DNA of 64,000 bases from Mangrovibacter phragmitis (GTDB lineage: Bacteria > Pseudomonadota > Gammaproteobacteria > Enterobacterales > Enterobacteriaceae), in assembly GCF_001655675.1 (NCBI RefSeq), contig NZ_LYRP01000005.1:62001-126000 (forward strand). The letters are read 5' to 3'. The notes below the pieces were generated by a model. That model had not been told where the DNA came from and made no database searches. It saw nothing but the letters and a program-made list of their open reading frames with translations. Position numbers and translations under genes: made by a program. Shown one piece after another: positions 9,401-18,363 of the stretch (position 1 is the first letter of the stretch; every line of letters starts with the position of its first letter).

Positions 9401-9658
9401 TCAGGGCGTTTTTTCTTCGTCCGGCAGTGGCGTACCACTAATTTTTGCCACACATTCGTGGCGAAACCAGGCAAGAGTTATGGGCTGGCGGTTAATAAGC
9501 CGTTTCGCCAGTGGCACCAATTGTTCCCCTACTAACATGCCAAATAACCCCAATAACGCAATAATCGGCGGCGCAGGTGATGAAACATGCATAAGACCGT
9601 ATAACAGACCCGCCAGAATTCCTGTAATCAGCGAGATAACATAGGATTTCAGCATCAT
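9401..9658 (-). CDS. XapX-domain membrane protein, second copy
   Basis: An 85-residue protein of the XapX (DUF1427) family. Two membrane segments are visible (residues about 3-22 and 30-48) around the signature SPAPPIIALLGLFGMLVG. The C-terminal tail is soluble and charged. Its ATG overlaps the stop of the first XapX gene (TGATG) and AAGGAGA precedes it. XapX proteins have no proven function; they recur near hydrolase and transport genes, as here. Two adjacent copies suggest a hetero-oligomer. Confidence 0.75.
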   Translation of the reverse strand: MMLKSYVISLITGILAGLLYGLMHVSSPAPPIIALLGLFGMLVGEQLVPLAKRLINRQPITLAWFRHECVAKISGTPLPDEEKTP

Positions 9659-9900
9659 CAGTTCTCCTTACCAACATGTTCCGACACAGGTGCATAAGCA
9701 ACCGTGTACGGCTTGCTATGTGAAAAGAGTGAGCTTGCCTGACCATGAGGTTGTAACTGGGCAATCAGTTGGCTACCGATAATCATGCCCAATAACCCCA
9801 CCAGCGCAACAGCAGGTGGAGCCGGAGAGCGTACACGCAGTAGTGCGTAAAAGAGGCCAACTACCACCCCTGCCCCCAGAGAAATCATCATTGGATTCAT
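9658..9900 (-). CDS. XapX-domain membrane protein, first copy
   Basis: An 80-residue protein from ATG 9900, preceded by AAGGGAG. An upstream in-frame start at 9948 would add 16 residues without a ribosome site. The XapX signature SPAPPAVALVGLLGMIIG lies between two membrane segments, as in the neighbouring copy, with which it aligns over the whole membrane part. The hydrophilic tails differ completely. It lies between the YcaC-like hydrolase and the second XapX gene in one apparent operon. Confidence 0.75.
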   Translation of the reverse strand: MNPMMISLGAGVVVGLFYALLRVRSPAPPAVALVGLLGMIIGSQLIAQLQPHGQASSLFSHSKPYTVAYAPVSEHVGKEN

Positions 9901-9962
9901 TGGAATGCTCCCTTGACCAGCACACCGGGTGCTGGTCAATACTGGCAATGTGTAGATGGCAA

Positions 9963-10649
9963 TTAACGTGCTGAAACAGGTGCCAAAGTGCGGTGTTCAC
10001 TCACCTGGCGAGAAGGCGCTTTATGCACCATGGTGTAGGCATAGTCAACACCAATGCCGTAAGCGCCAGAATGTTCTTTAGCAATTTTCATTACGGCGTC
10101 ATAGGTATCGCGGTTAGCCCAGTCACGCTGCCATTCGAGCATAACCTGCTGCCAGGTCACTGGCACAACGCCAGCCTGAATCATGCGCTGCATGGCATAA
10201 TCGTGAGCTTCTTTTGATGTACCACCAGAAGCATCAGCCACCATGTAGATTTCATAGCCGCCTTCAAGCATTGCGCACAATGCAAAAGTGTTATTACAGA
10301 CCTCTGTCCATAAACCTGAAACAATCACCTTTTTCTTGCCATTTGCCGCCAGTGCATCACGCACTTTTTGGTCATCCCATGAGTTCATGGAAGTACGCTC
10401 AAGTATGTCCAGCCCGGGAAAAACATCCAGCAGTTCAGGATAGGTATAGCCAGAGAAGCTCTCTGTTTCGACAGTAGTGATAGTTGTCGGGATGTTAAAA
10501 ACCTTTGCTGCTTTAGCCAGCGCAACAGTATTGTTTTTCAGCACTTGCCGGTCGATTGACTGCACACCGAATGCCATCTGTGGTTGCTGATCAATAAAAA
10601 TAATCTGGCTGTTATTGGGAGTGAGGACTTCAAGCTTAGAGTTGGACAT
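9963..10649 (-). CDS. YcaC-like isochorismatase-family cysteine hydrolase
   Basis: A 228-residue cytoplasmic hydrolase of the isochorismatase-like fold, closest in appearance to the YcaC group. The catalytic Asp lies in IIFIDQQPQM near residue 20, the nucleophile Cys in SGLWTEVCNNTFA, and the family motif NSWDDQKV precedes it. Members cleave amide, carbamate or vinyl-ether bonds; the substrate here is unknown. ATG 10649 is preferred because homologues begin with a short polar leader. The longer frame to 10748 has no supporting site. It heads the leftward operon, divergent from the amidohydrolase. Confidence 0.85.
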   Translation of the reverse strand: MSNSKLEVLTPNNSQIIFIDQQPQMAFGVQSIDRQVLKNNTVALAKAAKVFNIPTTITTVETESFSGYTYPELLDVFPGLDILERTSMNSWDDQKVRDALAANGKKKVIVSGLWTEVCNNTFALCAMLEGGYEIYMVADASGGTSKEAHDYAMQRMIQAGVVPVTWQQVMLEWQRDWANRDTYDAVMKIAKEHSGAYGIGVDYAYTMVHKAPSRQVSEHRTLAPVSAR

Positions 10650-10775
10650 GAGTTTACCCATTGAGGTTATTAACGGATTTCCGCAAAACATGCTACGGAG
10701 CAAATGTGACCTGGCACTGGTCACCTCAGGGCCAATGTTAGGGGGCAATAAAATTCCGCACTATTATCTCTGCGT

Positions 10776-10810
10776 ATAGGTATACAGACGTATAAGTATC
10801 CTTCTGTATA
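10776..10810. promoter_or_regulatory. Candidate operator in the divergent promoter region
   Basis: TATACAGA (10781-10788) and TCTGTATA (10803-10810) form a perfect inverted repeat with a 14-base spacer, two turns apart centre to centre. Overlapping it is ATAGGTATACA (10776-10786), which recurs upstream of gapC at 17069-17079. It lies between two divergent operons and is a plausible binding site for the local LuxR-type regulator. This is inferred. Confidence 0.5.
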
Positions 10811-10921
10811 ACTAGACGGTGTTAATCTCTCATTCCCATAATCCTGAACTCATTCATGCTGGCGACAGGCGACAGCATCTTTCCTGTTCGAATATTCGGA
10901 CATCACAGTTCAGGAGGCGCT

Positions 10922-12799
10922 ATGGTGGCACTTGGTAAAGCAGAGCTGATTTTAATCAACGGGAAATTTCACACGGTTGATCGCAGTAACCCCGAAGCAC
11001 AAGCGGTAGCGATCCGTGACGGGAAATTCCTGGCTGTAGGTAGCCTGGCTGAAATCATGGAACATCATGATGAAGGAACGAAAGTCATCGACCTGAAGGA
11101 TCACACAGTTATCCCGGGGTTAAATGACTCCCACCTGCACCTGATTCGTGGCGGGCTGAACTACAATCTGGAATTACGTTGGGAGGGTGTTCCCTCGCTT
11201 TCTGATGCATTACGTATGTTGAAAGAACAGGCACAGCGCACTCCATCACCTCAATGGGTAAGAGTAGTAGGTGGCTGGACAGAGTTTCAGTTTGCCGAGC
11301 GCCGGATGCCAACACTTGAGGAAATTAACGAAGCGGCTCCCGACACCCCAGTATTTATTCTTCACCTCTATGACCGGGCTTTACTGAACCGCGCCGCACT
11401 CAATGTTGTGGGATATACCAAAGACACGCCCAATCCTCCAGGAGGCGAAATTCAGCGCGACAGTAATGGCAACCCGACTGGCATGCTGATCGCCCGCCCT
11501 AACGCCATGATCCTCTACGCAACCCTGGCAAAAGGCCCAACACTTCCGCTGGATCACCAGATTAATTCGACCCGCCAGTTTATGCGTGAATTAAACCGGC
11601 TGGGTATCACCAGCGCAATTGACGCTGGCGGCGGTTTCCAAAACTACCCAGAAGATTATGAAGTCATTGCGAAACTACACAGTGAACAGCAGATGACGGT
11701 GCGTATTGCTTATAACTTGTTCACTCAGCGCCCCGGCCATGAGTTGGAAGATTTTGAAAAATGGACTGATATGCTCACTCCGGGCCAGGGAAGTGATTAT
11801 TTCCGCCATAACGGTGCCGGTGAAATGCTGGTATTTTCTGCGGCCGATTTCGAAGATTTCCTGGAACCACGCCCAGATTTAGCACCCGGTATGGAAGATG
11901 AACTGGAACGCGTGGTGCGCCATCTGGTAGAGCACCGCTGGCCATTTCGGCTGCATGCAACCTACAACGAATCAATTAGCCGAATGCTGGATGTGTTTGA
12001 AAAAGTGAACCGCGATATTCCTTTTGATGGCCTTCACTGGTTTTTCGACCATGCAGAAACGGTAACCCAGCAAAATATTGACCGTATTAAAGCTCTGGGA
12101 GGCGGCATTGCCGTTCAACACCGCATGGCATTCCAGGGTGAGTATTTTGCAGAACGCTATGGGCTCGAAGCAGCAGCACATACTCCACCAGTCACTAAAA
12201 TGCTGAATACCGGTGTGCCCGTGGGACTGGGAACCGATGCCACTCGTGTTGCCAGTTACAACCCGTGGACTGCGCTCTACTGGTTGGTATCTGGCCGTAC
12301 TGTTGGCGGAATGCAAATGTATGACGTCAACGCCCGGCTCGATCGAGACACAGCCTTAATGCTCTGGACCCAGGGTAGTGCCTGGTTCTCCAGTGAGCAG
12401 GGGCAAAAAGGCCAGATAAAAGTTGGGCAGCTGGCCGACATAGCGGTATTGAGTAAGAACTTTTTCAGTGTTCCGGAAGATGAAATAAAAGGTATTGAAT
12501 CAGTACTGACTGTGGTGGATGGCAACATTGTTTATGCCGCAGGCTCATTTAGCTCTGAAGCACCACCAGCAATACCTGTCCTGCCGGAGTGGTCGCCTGT
12601 TGTTAATGTACCTGGTCACTACCGTAGTGCCCCCCCAGGAGCTGTGACCCGCGCTGGCTTAAAGCCCCGGCAACACCAGTGTAACGGCCCTTGCAGTGTT
12701 CACAGCCACCAGCATGATATCGCCCGTGGTGCCAACATCCCTGTGTCAGAAGAGAACGCCTTTTGGGGTGCGCTCGGCTGCAGCTGCTTTGCATTTTAA
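10922..12799 (+). CDS. YtcJ-like metal-dependent amidohydrolase
   Basis: A 625-residue amidohydrolase (amidohydrolase_3 group). Start at ATG 10922 is fixed by AGGAGG just upstream and by the usual N-terminus, a beta-sandwich strand ILINGKFHTVD. The metal-binding HxH is in NDSHLHL; later conserved parts are the His in LHATYNES, DHAE, and GLGTDATRVASYNPW. The C-terminal tail is Cys-rich and ends ALGCSC. Such enzymes hydrolyse cyclic or linear amides; the exact substrate cannot be read. First gene of the rightward operon with doxX-like, MFS and alpha/beta hydrolase genes. Confidence 0.85.
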   Translation: MVALGKAELILINGKFHTVDRSNPEAQAVAIRDGKFLAVGSLAEIMEHHDEGTKVIDLKDHTVIPGLNDSHLHLIRGGLNYNLELRWEGVPSLSDALRMLKEQAQRTPSPQWVRVVGGWTEFQFAERRMPTLEEINEAAPDTPVFILHLYDRALLNRAALNVVGYTKDTPNPPGGEIQRDSNGNPTGMLIARPNAMILYATLAKGPTLPLDHQINSTRQFMRELNRLGITSAIDAGGGFQNYPEDYEVIAKLHSEQQMTVRIAYNLFTQRPGHELEDFEKWTDMLTPGQGSDYFRHNGAGEMLVFSAADFEDFLEPRPDLAPGMEDELERVVRHLVEHRWPFRLHATYNESISRMLDVFEKVNRDIPFDGLHWFFDHAETVTQQNIDRIKALGGGIAVQHRMAFQGEYFAERYGLEAAAHTPPVTKMLNTGVPVGLGTDATRVASYNPWTALYWLVSGRTVGGMQMYDVNARLDRDTALMLWTQGSAWFSSEQGQKGQIKVGQLADIAVLSKNFFSVPEDEIKGIESVLTVVDGNIVYAAGSFSSEAPPAIPVLPEWSPVVNVPGHYRSAPPGAVTRAGLKPRQHQCNGPCSVHSHQHDIARGANIPVSEENAFWGALGCSCFAF

Positions 12800-12803
12800 T
12801 ACC

Positions 12804-13235
12804 ATGAAAACAATACCGTTTATCTCATCTGCGCCCCAGACTGATCTGGGGCTGTTCTTCCTGCGACTCAGTAGTAGTTTGCTACTGCTGTACGTCCATG
12901 GTTTACCCAAAGTACTTCACTTCCATGCTGAGCTGGCTCGTATTGAAGATCCTTTTGGCATGGGGCCTTATATGAGTTTACTTCCTGCCATTCTTGCTGA
13001 GGTGGTTTGCCCGGTTTTGATAATTCTTGGGGTATGGGCCCGGCTTGCCTGTTTGCCTGTTATTGGTGTCCTGCTGGTAGCCATGCTGTTTGTTCACCCT
13101 GACTGGTCTGTTGCTGAGGGGCAGTTTGGCTGGCTATTGCTGATAATTTTCATTACACAGGCAATTACAGGACCGGGGCGCTGGCGCATAGGCAATAACA
13201 CCAAACAAGGGCTGCACTATGGCACAAGTAAATGA
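12804..13235 (+). CDS. DoxX-family membrane protein
   Basis: A 143-residue protein with four predicted membrane segments, typical of DoxX: an N-terminal helix ending YVHGLPKVLHF, then MSLLPAILAEVVCPVLIILG and two further hydrophobic stretches. The start lies four bases after the amidohydrolase stop and has only a weak ribosome site, so translation is probably coupled. The 3' end overlaps the MFS gene by 17 bases. DoxX proteins are linked to redox or quinone-associated membrane complexes; a role here is not established. Confidence 0.8.
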   Translation: MKTIPFISSAPQTDLGLFFLRLSSSLLLLYVHGLPKVLHFHAELARIEDPFGMGPYMSLLPAILAEVVCPVLIILGVWARLACLPVIGVLLVAMLFVHPDWSVAEGQFGWLLLIIFITQAITGPGRWRIGNNTKQGLHYGTSK

Positions 13236-14850
13236 TATCCAAAGTTCCAGCCCGGAGCAGGATGATACCGTTACAGTGCGGCCTTCGTCACCATGGCAAC
13301 CACTCAGACAACCCGTGTTTCGTACGCTCTGGCTGGCAACTGTAGTTTCTAATATTGGTTCATGGATGAACGATGTTGGCGTCAACTGGAGCATGCTCAC
13401 GCTAAGTAGTGATCCCCTGGCCGTCGCCTTAGTTCAGGCCAGTAGTAGCCTGCCTATGTTTTTATTTGCCCTGCCTTCAGGCGTAATGGCCGATATCGTT
13501 GACAGGCGTAAATACTTACTCTTTTCGCAGGTATGGGTATTTATTGTGGCAGCCAGTTTAACGTTGCTCTCAGCGGCCGGGTTAGTGACCCCCTGGGTGT
13601 TATTGTTAGCCGCCTTTTTGTTGAGTACCGGAGCTGCAATGAGCTCCCCGCCTTTTCAGGCCATTGTGCCCGACCTGGTGACTAAAGATGAGCTGGGCCC
13701 CGCCATTGCGCTTAACTCACTAGGCATTAATATCAGCCGGGCGATTGGCCCTGCACTTGGCGGCCTGATCCTCTCCTTTACCAGCCCCTGGCTCGTGTTT
13801 TTACTCAATGCATTATCCGTAACGGGTGTTGCCCTGGTGCTGTATCGCTGGAAATCCGAGCCAACTATACAGCGCCTGCCGCCTGAGCATTTTTTCCAGG
13901 CGGTGCGTGTTGGTCTGCGTTACATCTATGCTGCCCCCGTTTTCCGTAATGTGCTGGTACGCACCTGTGCTTTCTTTCTTTTTGGTAGTGCAGGTTGGGC
14001 CTTATTGCCCCTGGTGGCACGGACGGAAATGCACCAGGGGCCAGGCGGCTATGGCATGATGCTGGCAAGCATAGGTGTTGGGGCCATTAGTGGTGCAGTG
14101 TTGATGCCCAGGTTACGCAAAAGGTTTAGTGCCGATGCATTAATGATGCAGGCCAGTGTGTTATTCGGCCTGATGATGCTGGGCATGGCTTTTATTCGCC
14201 ATTTCTGGTGGCTCAACCTGTGTGAGTTTTTTATTGGTTTAGCCTGGATAACCATTCTTTCGACTCTCAACCTGGGTGCACAACGTAGTGCCGCCCGGTG
14301 GGTTAAGGCCCGGGCACTCGCCGTTTATCTCACGGCATTCTTTGGCTCAATGACCATCGGCAGCACAGTATGGGGTCAACTGGCCGCTCATTATTCAATC
14401 CCTTTCTCTCTCAGTACCGCCGCTATTGGGCTGATATTGTCCTGCACTGTTGTCTGGCGCTGGCGGCTTGATAAAGACCCTGACCTCGATCTTGATATCG
14501 CCACCCACCGTAATAGCAGCACATTACAACCGAACGTGCATCACAGCCGTGGCCCGGTAATGGTGAGCTACGAATACCGTATTCGCCGCGAAGATGCACA
14601 TGATTTCACAGTATGTATGCAGGACATGCGGCGCATGAGGCGCCGAAGTGGGGCGATTAACTGGGCTATTTATGAAGATGTACTGCAACCCGGTATTTTT
14701 GTTGAAACATTCGTTGTTGATTCCTGGATGGAACACTTACGAGAACAGGAGCGTTACACCATGGATGATAAAAAAATTCAGACCCGGGTGAATACCTTCC
14801 ATCAGGGAGAACAGGTACCTGAAGTCCGTTATTTGGTTGCTCCGTTCTGA
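13219..14850 (+). CDS. MFS transporter with C-terminal soluble domain (MFS_3 type)
   Basis: A 543-residue protein. Residues about 25-420 hold the transporter with 10-12 hydrophobic segments and the loop DIVDRRK after segment 2. The last 120 residues are hydrophilic (RIRREDAHDFTVCMQD, FVETFVVDSWMEHL) and resemble the small ABM-like alpha/beta-barrel domain often fused to this exporter class. Probably exports or imports the compound handled by the surrounding hydrolases; direction is not visible. It overlaps the DoxX gene and is followed after 48 bases by the alpha/beta hydrolase. Confidence 0.85.
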   Translation: MAQVNDIQSSSPEQDDTVTVRPSSPWQPLRQPVFRTLWLATVVSNIGSWMNDVGVNWSMLTLSSDPLAVALVQASSSLPMFLFALPSGVMADIVDRRKYLLFSQVWVFIVAASLTLLSAAGLVTPWVLLLAAFLLSTGAAMSSPPFQAIVPDLVTKDELGPAIALNSLGINISRAIGPALGGLILSFTSPWLVFLLNALSVTGVALVLYRWKSEPTIQRLPPEHFFQAVRVGLRYIYAAPVFRNVLVRTCAFFLFGSAGWALLPLVARTEMHQGPGGYGMMLASIGVGAISGAVLMPRLRKRFSADALMMQASVLFGLMMLGMAFIRHFWWLNLCEFFIGLAWITILSTLNLGAQRSAARWVKARALAVYLTAFFGSMTIGSTVWGQLAAHYSIPFSLSTAAIGLILSCTVVWRWRLDKDPDLDLDIATHRNSSTLQPNVHHSRGPVMVSYEYRIRREDAHDFTVCMQDMRRMRRRSGAINWAIYEDVLQPGIFVETFVVDSWMEHLREQERYTMDDKKIQTRVNTFHQGEQVPEVRYLVAPF

Positions 14851-14898
14851 CGATGCAATGCCAAATATCAACCACTCAATAAATAAGAGGTTTATGTA

Positions 14899-15717
14899 AT
14901 GAGCACATTTACAACTAAAGATGGTACTCAGATTTACTTCAAAGATTGGGGCACCGGCAAGCCAGTGCTCTTCAGCCACGGGTGGCCTCTTGATGCGGAT
15001 ATGTGGGACAGCCAAATGAACTTTCTGGCAGAACAGGGCTACCGCGTTATTGCTTTTGATCGCCGGGGATTTGGCCGCTCGGACCAGCCCTGGAATGGGT
15101 ATGACTATGACACATTTGCCTCTGACATTAATGATCTGATTAATCATCTTGATCTCAACGAGATTACATTAGTCGGGTTTTCAATGGGTGGTGGCGATGT
15201 AACGCGTTATATCGGCAATTATGGGACATCCCGTGTTGCAGCACTGGTGCTACTGGGAGCCGTCACCCCAATATTTGGTAAAGCTGAAGACTACCCGCAA
15301 GGTGTGGATTTATCTGTTTTTGCTGGTATTCGTGATGGGCTACGCAAAGACAGGGCTCAATTTATTCGTGATTTTGCTTCACCTTTTTATGGCACTAATG
15401 CTGGGCAGCAGGTGTCTGAAGGTGTCATGCACCAGACGCTCAATATTGCCCTGCTGGCATCGCTTAAGGGCACGCTTGATTGTGTTACGGCATTTGCAGA
15501 AACAGATTTCCGTGCTGATATAGCTAAAGTGGATGTTCCAACATTAGTTATTCATGGCAGCAATGACCAGGTGGTTCCTTTCGAGACGACGGGCAGGTTA
15601 TCTGCAGAAATGATCCGGGGTTCAGAGCTCAAAGTATATGACAATGCCCCACATGGCTTTGCCGTTACCCACCAGGAACAACTGAATCAGGATTTGCTGG
15701 CATTTTTGCAGCGTTAA
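14899..15717 (+). CDS. Alpha/beta hydrolase, chloroperoxidase/esterase-like
   Basis: A 272-residue cofactor-free alpha/beta hydrolase. Visible elements are the oxyanion HGWPLDADMW, the nucleophile elbow GFSMGGG, acid Asp in HGSNDQVVP and catalytic His in APHGFAVTH. The sequence is typical of the non-haem chloroperoxidase/aryl esterase group; the native reaction is most often ester or amide hydrolysis. The start has AAGAGG upstream. It ends the rightward operon at a very strong bidirectional hairpin. Confidence 0.88.
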   Translation: MSTFTTKDGTQIYFKDWGTGKPVLFSHGWPLDADMWDSQMNFLAEQGYRVIAFDRRGFGRSDQPWNGYDYDTFASDINDLINHLDLNEITLVGFSMGGGDVTRYIGNYGTSRVAALVLLGAVTPIFGKAEDYPQGVDLSVFAGIRDGLRKDRAQFIRDFASPFYGTNAGQQVSEGVMHQTLNIALLASLKGTLDCVTAFAETDFRADIAKVDVPTLVIHGSNDQVVPFETTGRLSAEMIRGSELKVYDNAPHGFAVTHQEQLNQDLLAFLQR

Positions 15718-15731
15718 TTCCACTGAACTAA

Positions 15732-15770
15732 ATACCCCAGAAGCAAAAGCTGCTTTTGCTTCTGGGGTAT
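15732..15770. terminator. Strong bidirectional terminator
   Basis: A perfect palindrome of 19-base arms around a single T (ATACCCCAGAAGCAAAAGC and its complement). It lies between the convergent alpha/beta hydrolase and gapC-like genes and ends transcripts from both sides. Confidence 0.85.
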
Positions 15771-15786
15771 AAATAAAAGTAATTAA

Positions 15787-16788
15787 TTACAGATTGACGA
15801 ATTTATGCAAAACACGCACTAACTGAGTCACAAAGCCGTATTCATTGTCATACCATGAGACCGTTTTCACTAACTGGATCCCCCCGGCTTCACTTATTTC
15901 CGTTTGCGTAGAATCAAAAACAGATCCAAAAGGTAAACCGACCACATCGGAAGAAACGATAGGATCGTCGGTATACTTAAACGACTCGTTATTTTCACAA
16001 GCGCTTTTTACAGCGGCGTTTATCTCGTCTACAGTAACTTGCTTTTCCAGAACAGATACCAGCTCTGTTACCGAACCTGTTTTTACTGGTACACGTTGCG
16101 CGTGCCCCTTGAGCTTGCCAGACAGCGACGGGATAACCAGCCCAATCGCTTTGGCAGCCCCAGTGGTGTGAGGAATGATATTTTCAGCAGCAGCCCGGGA
16201 TGCCCGATAATCTTTACTACGTGGGCCATCAACCAGTGCCTGGGTTCCGGTATAGGCATGCACAGTGGTCATGGTGCCAACTTTAATGCCAAAGTTATCA
16301 TTGATAACTTTAGCCATAGGTGCCAAACAATTGGTAGTGCAGGATGCAACAGAAATAATGCGGTCCTGAGCGGTAAGCGTGTCATCGTTAACGTTAAACA
16401 CTATCGTTTTCATCTCACCTGCGGGTGCAGAGATAAGCACTTTTTTAGCGCCCGCATCAAGGTGAGACTGAGCTTTCTGCTCAGAAGTATAAAACCCTGT
16501 ACACTCAATCACTACATCAACACCTAAATCTCCCCAGGGAATATTTTTCGCCTCTTTCTCGGCAAAAACCTTTATATGGTGGTTGCCAACCACCAGGCTT
16601 TCACCATCAGCACTCACCGGTACAGGAAAAGCACCGTAGTTAGAGTCATACTTCAGTAAATAAGCCAGCATATCCGGTGAAGTCAGGTCATTAATCGCAA
16701 CAACAGTGACATCTTCATTTTGTTCAATGAGGCGGCGCAGAACTAACCGGCCAATACGCCCAAAACCATTGATACCAATTTTTTTCAT
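15787..16788 (-). CDS. gapC: Glyceraldehyde-3-phosphate dehydrogenase, GapC-like
   Basis: A 333-residue type I GAPDH: NAD-dependent oxidation and phosphorylation of glyceraldehyde 3-phosphate in glycolysis. Intact NAD site [10 protein letters not shown], catalytic Cys in [10 protein letters not shown], phosphate-binding HTTGAAKA and terminal WYDNEYG. VAINDL favours NAD over NADP. Many segments ([21 protein letters not shown]) follow E. coli GapC, which is a pseudogene in K-12; here the frame is intact. ATG 16788 with GGAG upstream gives the standard length. The main gapA should lie elsewhere. An upstream motif shared with the hydrolase locus suggests co-regulation. Confidence 0.85.
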   Translation of the reverse strand: MKKIGINGFGRIGRLVLRRLIEQNEDVTVVAINDLTSPDMLAYLLKYDSNYGAFPVPVSADGESLVVGNHHIKVFAEKEAKNIPWGDLGVDVVIECTGFYTSEQKAQSHLDAGAKKVLISAPAGEMKTIVFNVNDDTLTAQDRIISVASCTTNCLAPMAKVINDNFGIKVGTMTTVHAYTGTQALVDGPRSKDYRASRAAAENIIPHTTGAAKAIGLVIPSLSGKLKGHAQRVPVKTGSVTELVSVLEKQVTVDEINAAVKSACENNESFKYTDDPIVSSDVVGLPFGSVFDSTQTEISEAGGIQLVKTVSWYDNEYGFVTQLVRVLHKFVNL

Positions 16789-17685
16789 GACAGAAACTCC
16801 AGGTAAAAGTAAGCAGGTATTAGCGACAGACAGAGAGATAGCATCCATATCTTCACTGCCAGTCATCCCTTACTGGTCTAATGAAAAATATCAGCCTGGG
16901 TGCTGGACTAAGATGAATATTCAGATGCCGGAACCCTTCCATTTTCTCCGGGAGAAAAGAGCGTTCCCATTGCCGTGACAGCAAGACTTAGCCAGAGCCA
17001 GCTGACTGTTTTATTTGTTCAGGATCACTATCAATGATGCATATGCCAAAAGATAGTTATACAAATGGATAGGTATACAATGAGATAATTGTTTTTTCTG
17101 TATCACTATTATCTTATTCTTTTTTCAGTATTTTCGGAGAATGTGTTCCGCGTCTGAAGTTTTATCCGTTGTACTCTCTACCGGGGAGGTTAAGGCTGGG
17201 GCTGACGACTTCAGTGACCATGCTATATACCGTTATTAAAGCAACATGAAATATACGATTATGATGTCCAAAACCAGCAGTAGTTGCAAAGTGAAACTTT
17301 CTGTCCACCTTGAACTTCAATAGCGAATAACGCTCAGGAAAGCCAGGCGGTCATATTAATAGCTAAACTTCATTTAACCAGTCATATGGTGACTTAACAG
17401 CCAATATAAGCACACTAACACCCCTAAGATAAAAATCATTAACTAACCGCGATTAACAATAAAAATTTAGCTTTGGATAATTTAAAAAACCAATTAGCCA
17501 CTCGAAAAAGAATAACAAAATAAAATAACCTGTCGCTCAGAAAAATTTCTCATATCGCAAAAAACAGATTAAAGATATCGCCATTCCAACCGTTATACAT
17601 AGGGTACTCCTGGATTCAGGGAATAACTTTACTGGCAAGGTTGATAATAAAAATCATTCTGTCATTTATATAGGGAAAGTAACAA
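16789..17685. other. Non-coding stretch between gapC and lipoprotein gene
   Basis: About 900 bases without a credible gene. It holds the gapC promoter region (including ATAGGTATACA at 17069-17079, preceded by a second TATACAA) and an AT-rich segment from 17380 to 17680 that must carry the lipoprotein promoter. Short ORFs here lack ribosome sites and family features. Confidence 0.6.
17069..17079. promoter_or_regulatory. Shared 11-bp motif upstream of gapC
   Basis: ATAGGTATACA is identical to 10776-10786 in the divergent hydrolase promoter region. It lies about 280 bases before the gapC start. A half-site TTATACAAATGG precedes it. A common regulator is inferred. Confidence 0.4.
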
Positions 17686-18363
17686 GTGAAAAACAATCTG
17701 TTAATAACTGGCGTATTGTCTTTAGCTTTTCTGACTGGTTGCGCAGGGAATCTTCATCCACATGCAGTACAAGCGGCTAACGGTAGTTCAGTGCAAGTAG
17801 CGACTATTTTTGCGCCAACGGAATTGAACAATAACCGCTACGCAGATACCGCATTGCGTGAAGTAACCCCGGCACACGCGGGCACCGGAATGGGAATAGC
17901 AATAGCAAGCGCCATATTGGGTGGCGGAATCAGCACCAACTCTTTCGATAAACACAACTACAAAGGCACTACCATCGATTCGCTCCCGGAGCCCACATCC
18001 CATTACTTTGGCCCGAAAGCCGAAAACAAAATTCGGGACTGGCTGGCAAAAAATGGCAACGGTTATACCTGGACCCAGCCACTGTTTATTGCCGCATCTG
18101 AGTGGTCGCTGGTATACACCAATTTATCTGCCAATGACAGTAACTACGATTTAACCTACCGGGTTAAGTTCTATAAACGCCCGGAAGGTGGCAATATGTT
18201 CAGCAATTACGTGATATCCGAATGTGAGCCAACACATGTCACTGCGCCTTTGAACGACTGGCAGGCAAACAATTACGCCAAAGTTACCCAGGAAACAGAG
18301 AAAATGATGGATTTCTGCCTGCTTGAACTGGAAAGCCAGCTACCACGCCTGTTAGCAAAATGA
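17686..18363 (+). CDS. Putative outer-membrane lipoprotein
   Basis: A 225-residue protein starting with GTG (GGGAAAG upstream). The N-terminus is a lipoprotein signal peptide with lipobox FLTGC, lipidated Cys19; the following residues AGNL contain no Asp at +2, so outer-membrane sorting is expected. The mature part has a glycine-rich hydrophobic segment (GMGIAIASAILGGGIS, about 68-83) that may insert in a membrane, then a mixed domain with two Cys late in the protein. No family was recognised. It stands alone, with non-coding DNA on both sides. Confidence 0.7.
   Translation: MKNNLLITGVLSLAFLTGCAGNLHPHAVQAANGSSVQVATIFAPTELNNNRYADTALREVTPAHAGTGMGIAIASAILGGGISTNSFDKHNYKGTTIDSLPEPTSHYFGPKAENKIRDWLAKNGNGYTWTQPLFIAASEWSLVYTNLSANDSNYDLTYRVKFYKRPEGGNMFSNYVISECEPTHVTAPLNDWQANNYAKVTQETEKMMDFCLLELESQLPRLLAK

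Noticed and set aside
12696..12803. Longer 5' extension of the DoxX-like gene
   Set aside because: It overlaps the amidohydrolase gene in another frame and adds residues not found in DoxX proteins; ATG 12804 gives the usual start.
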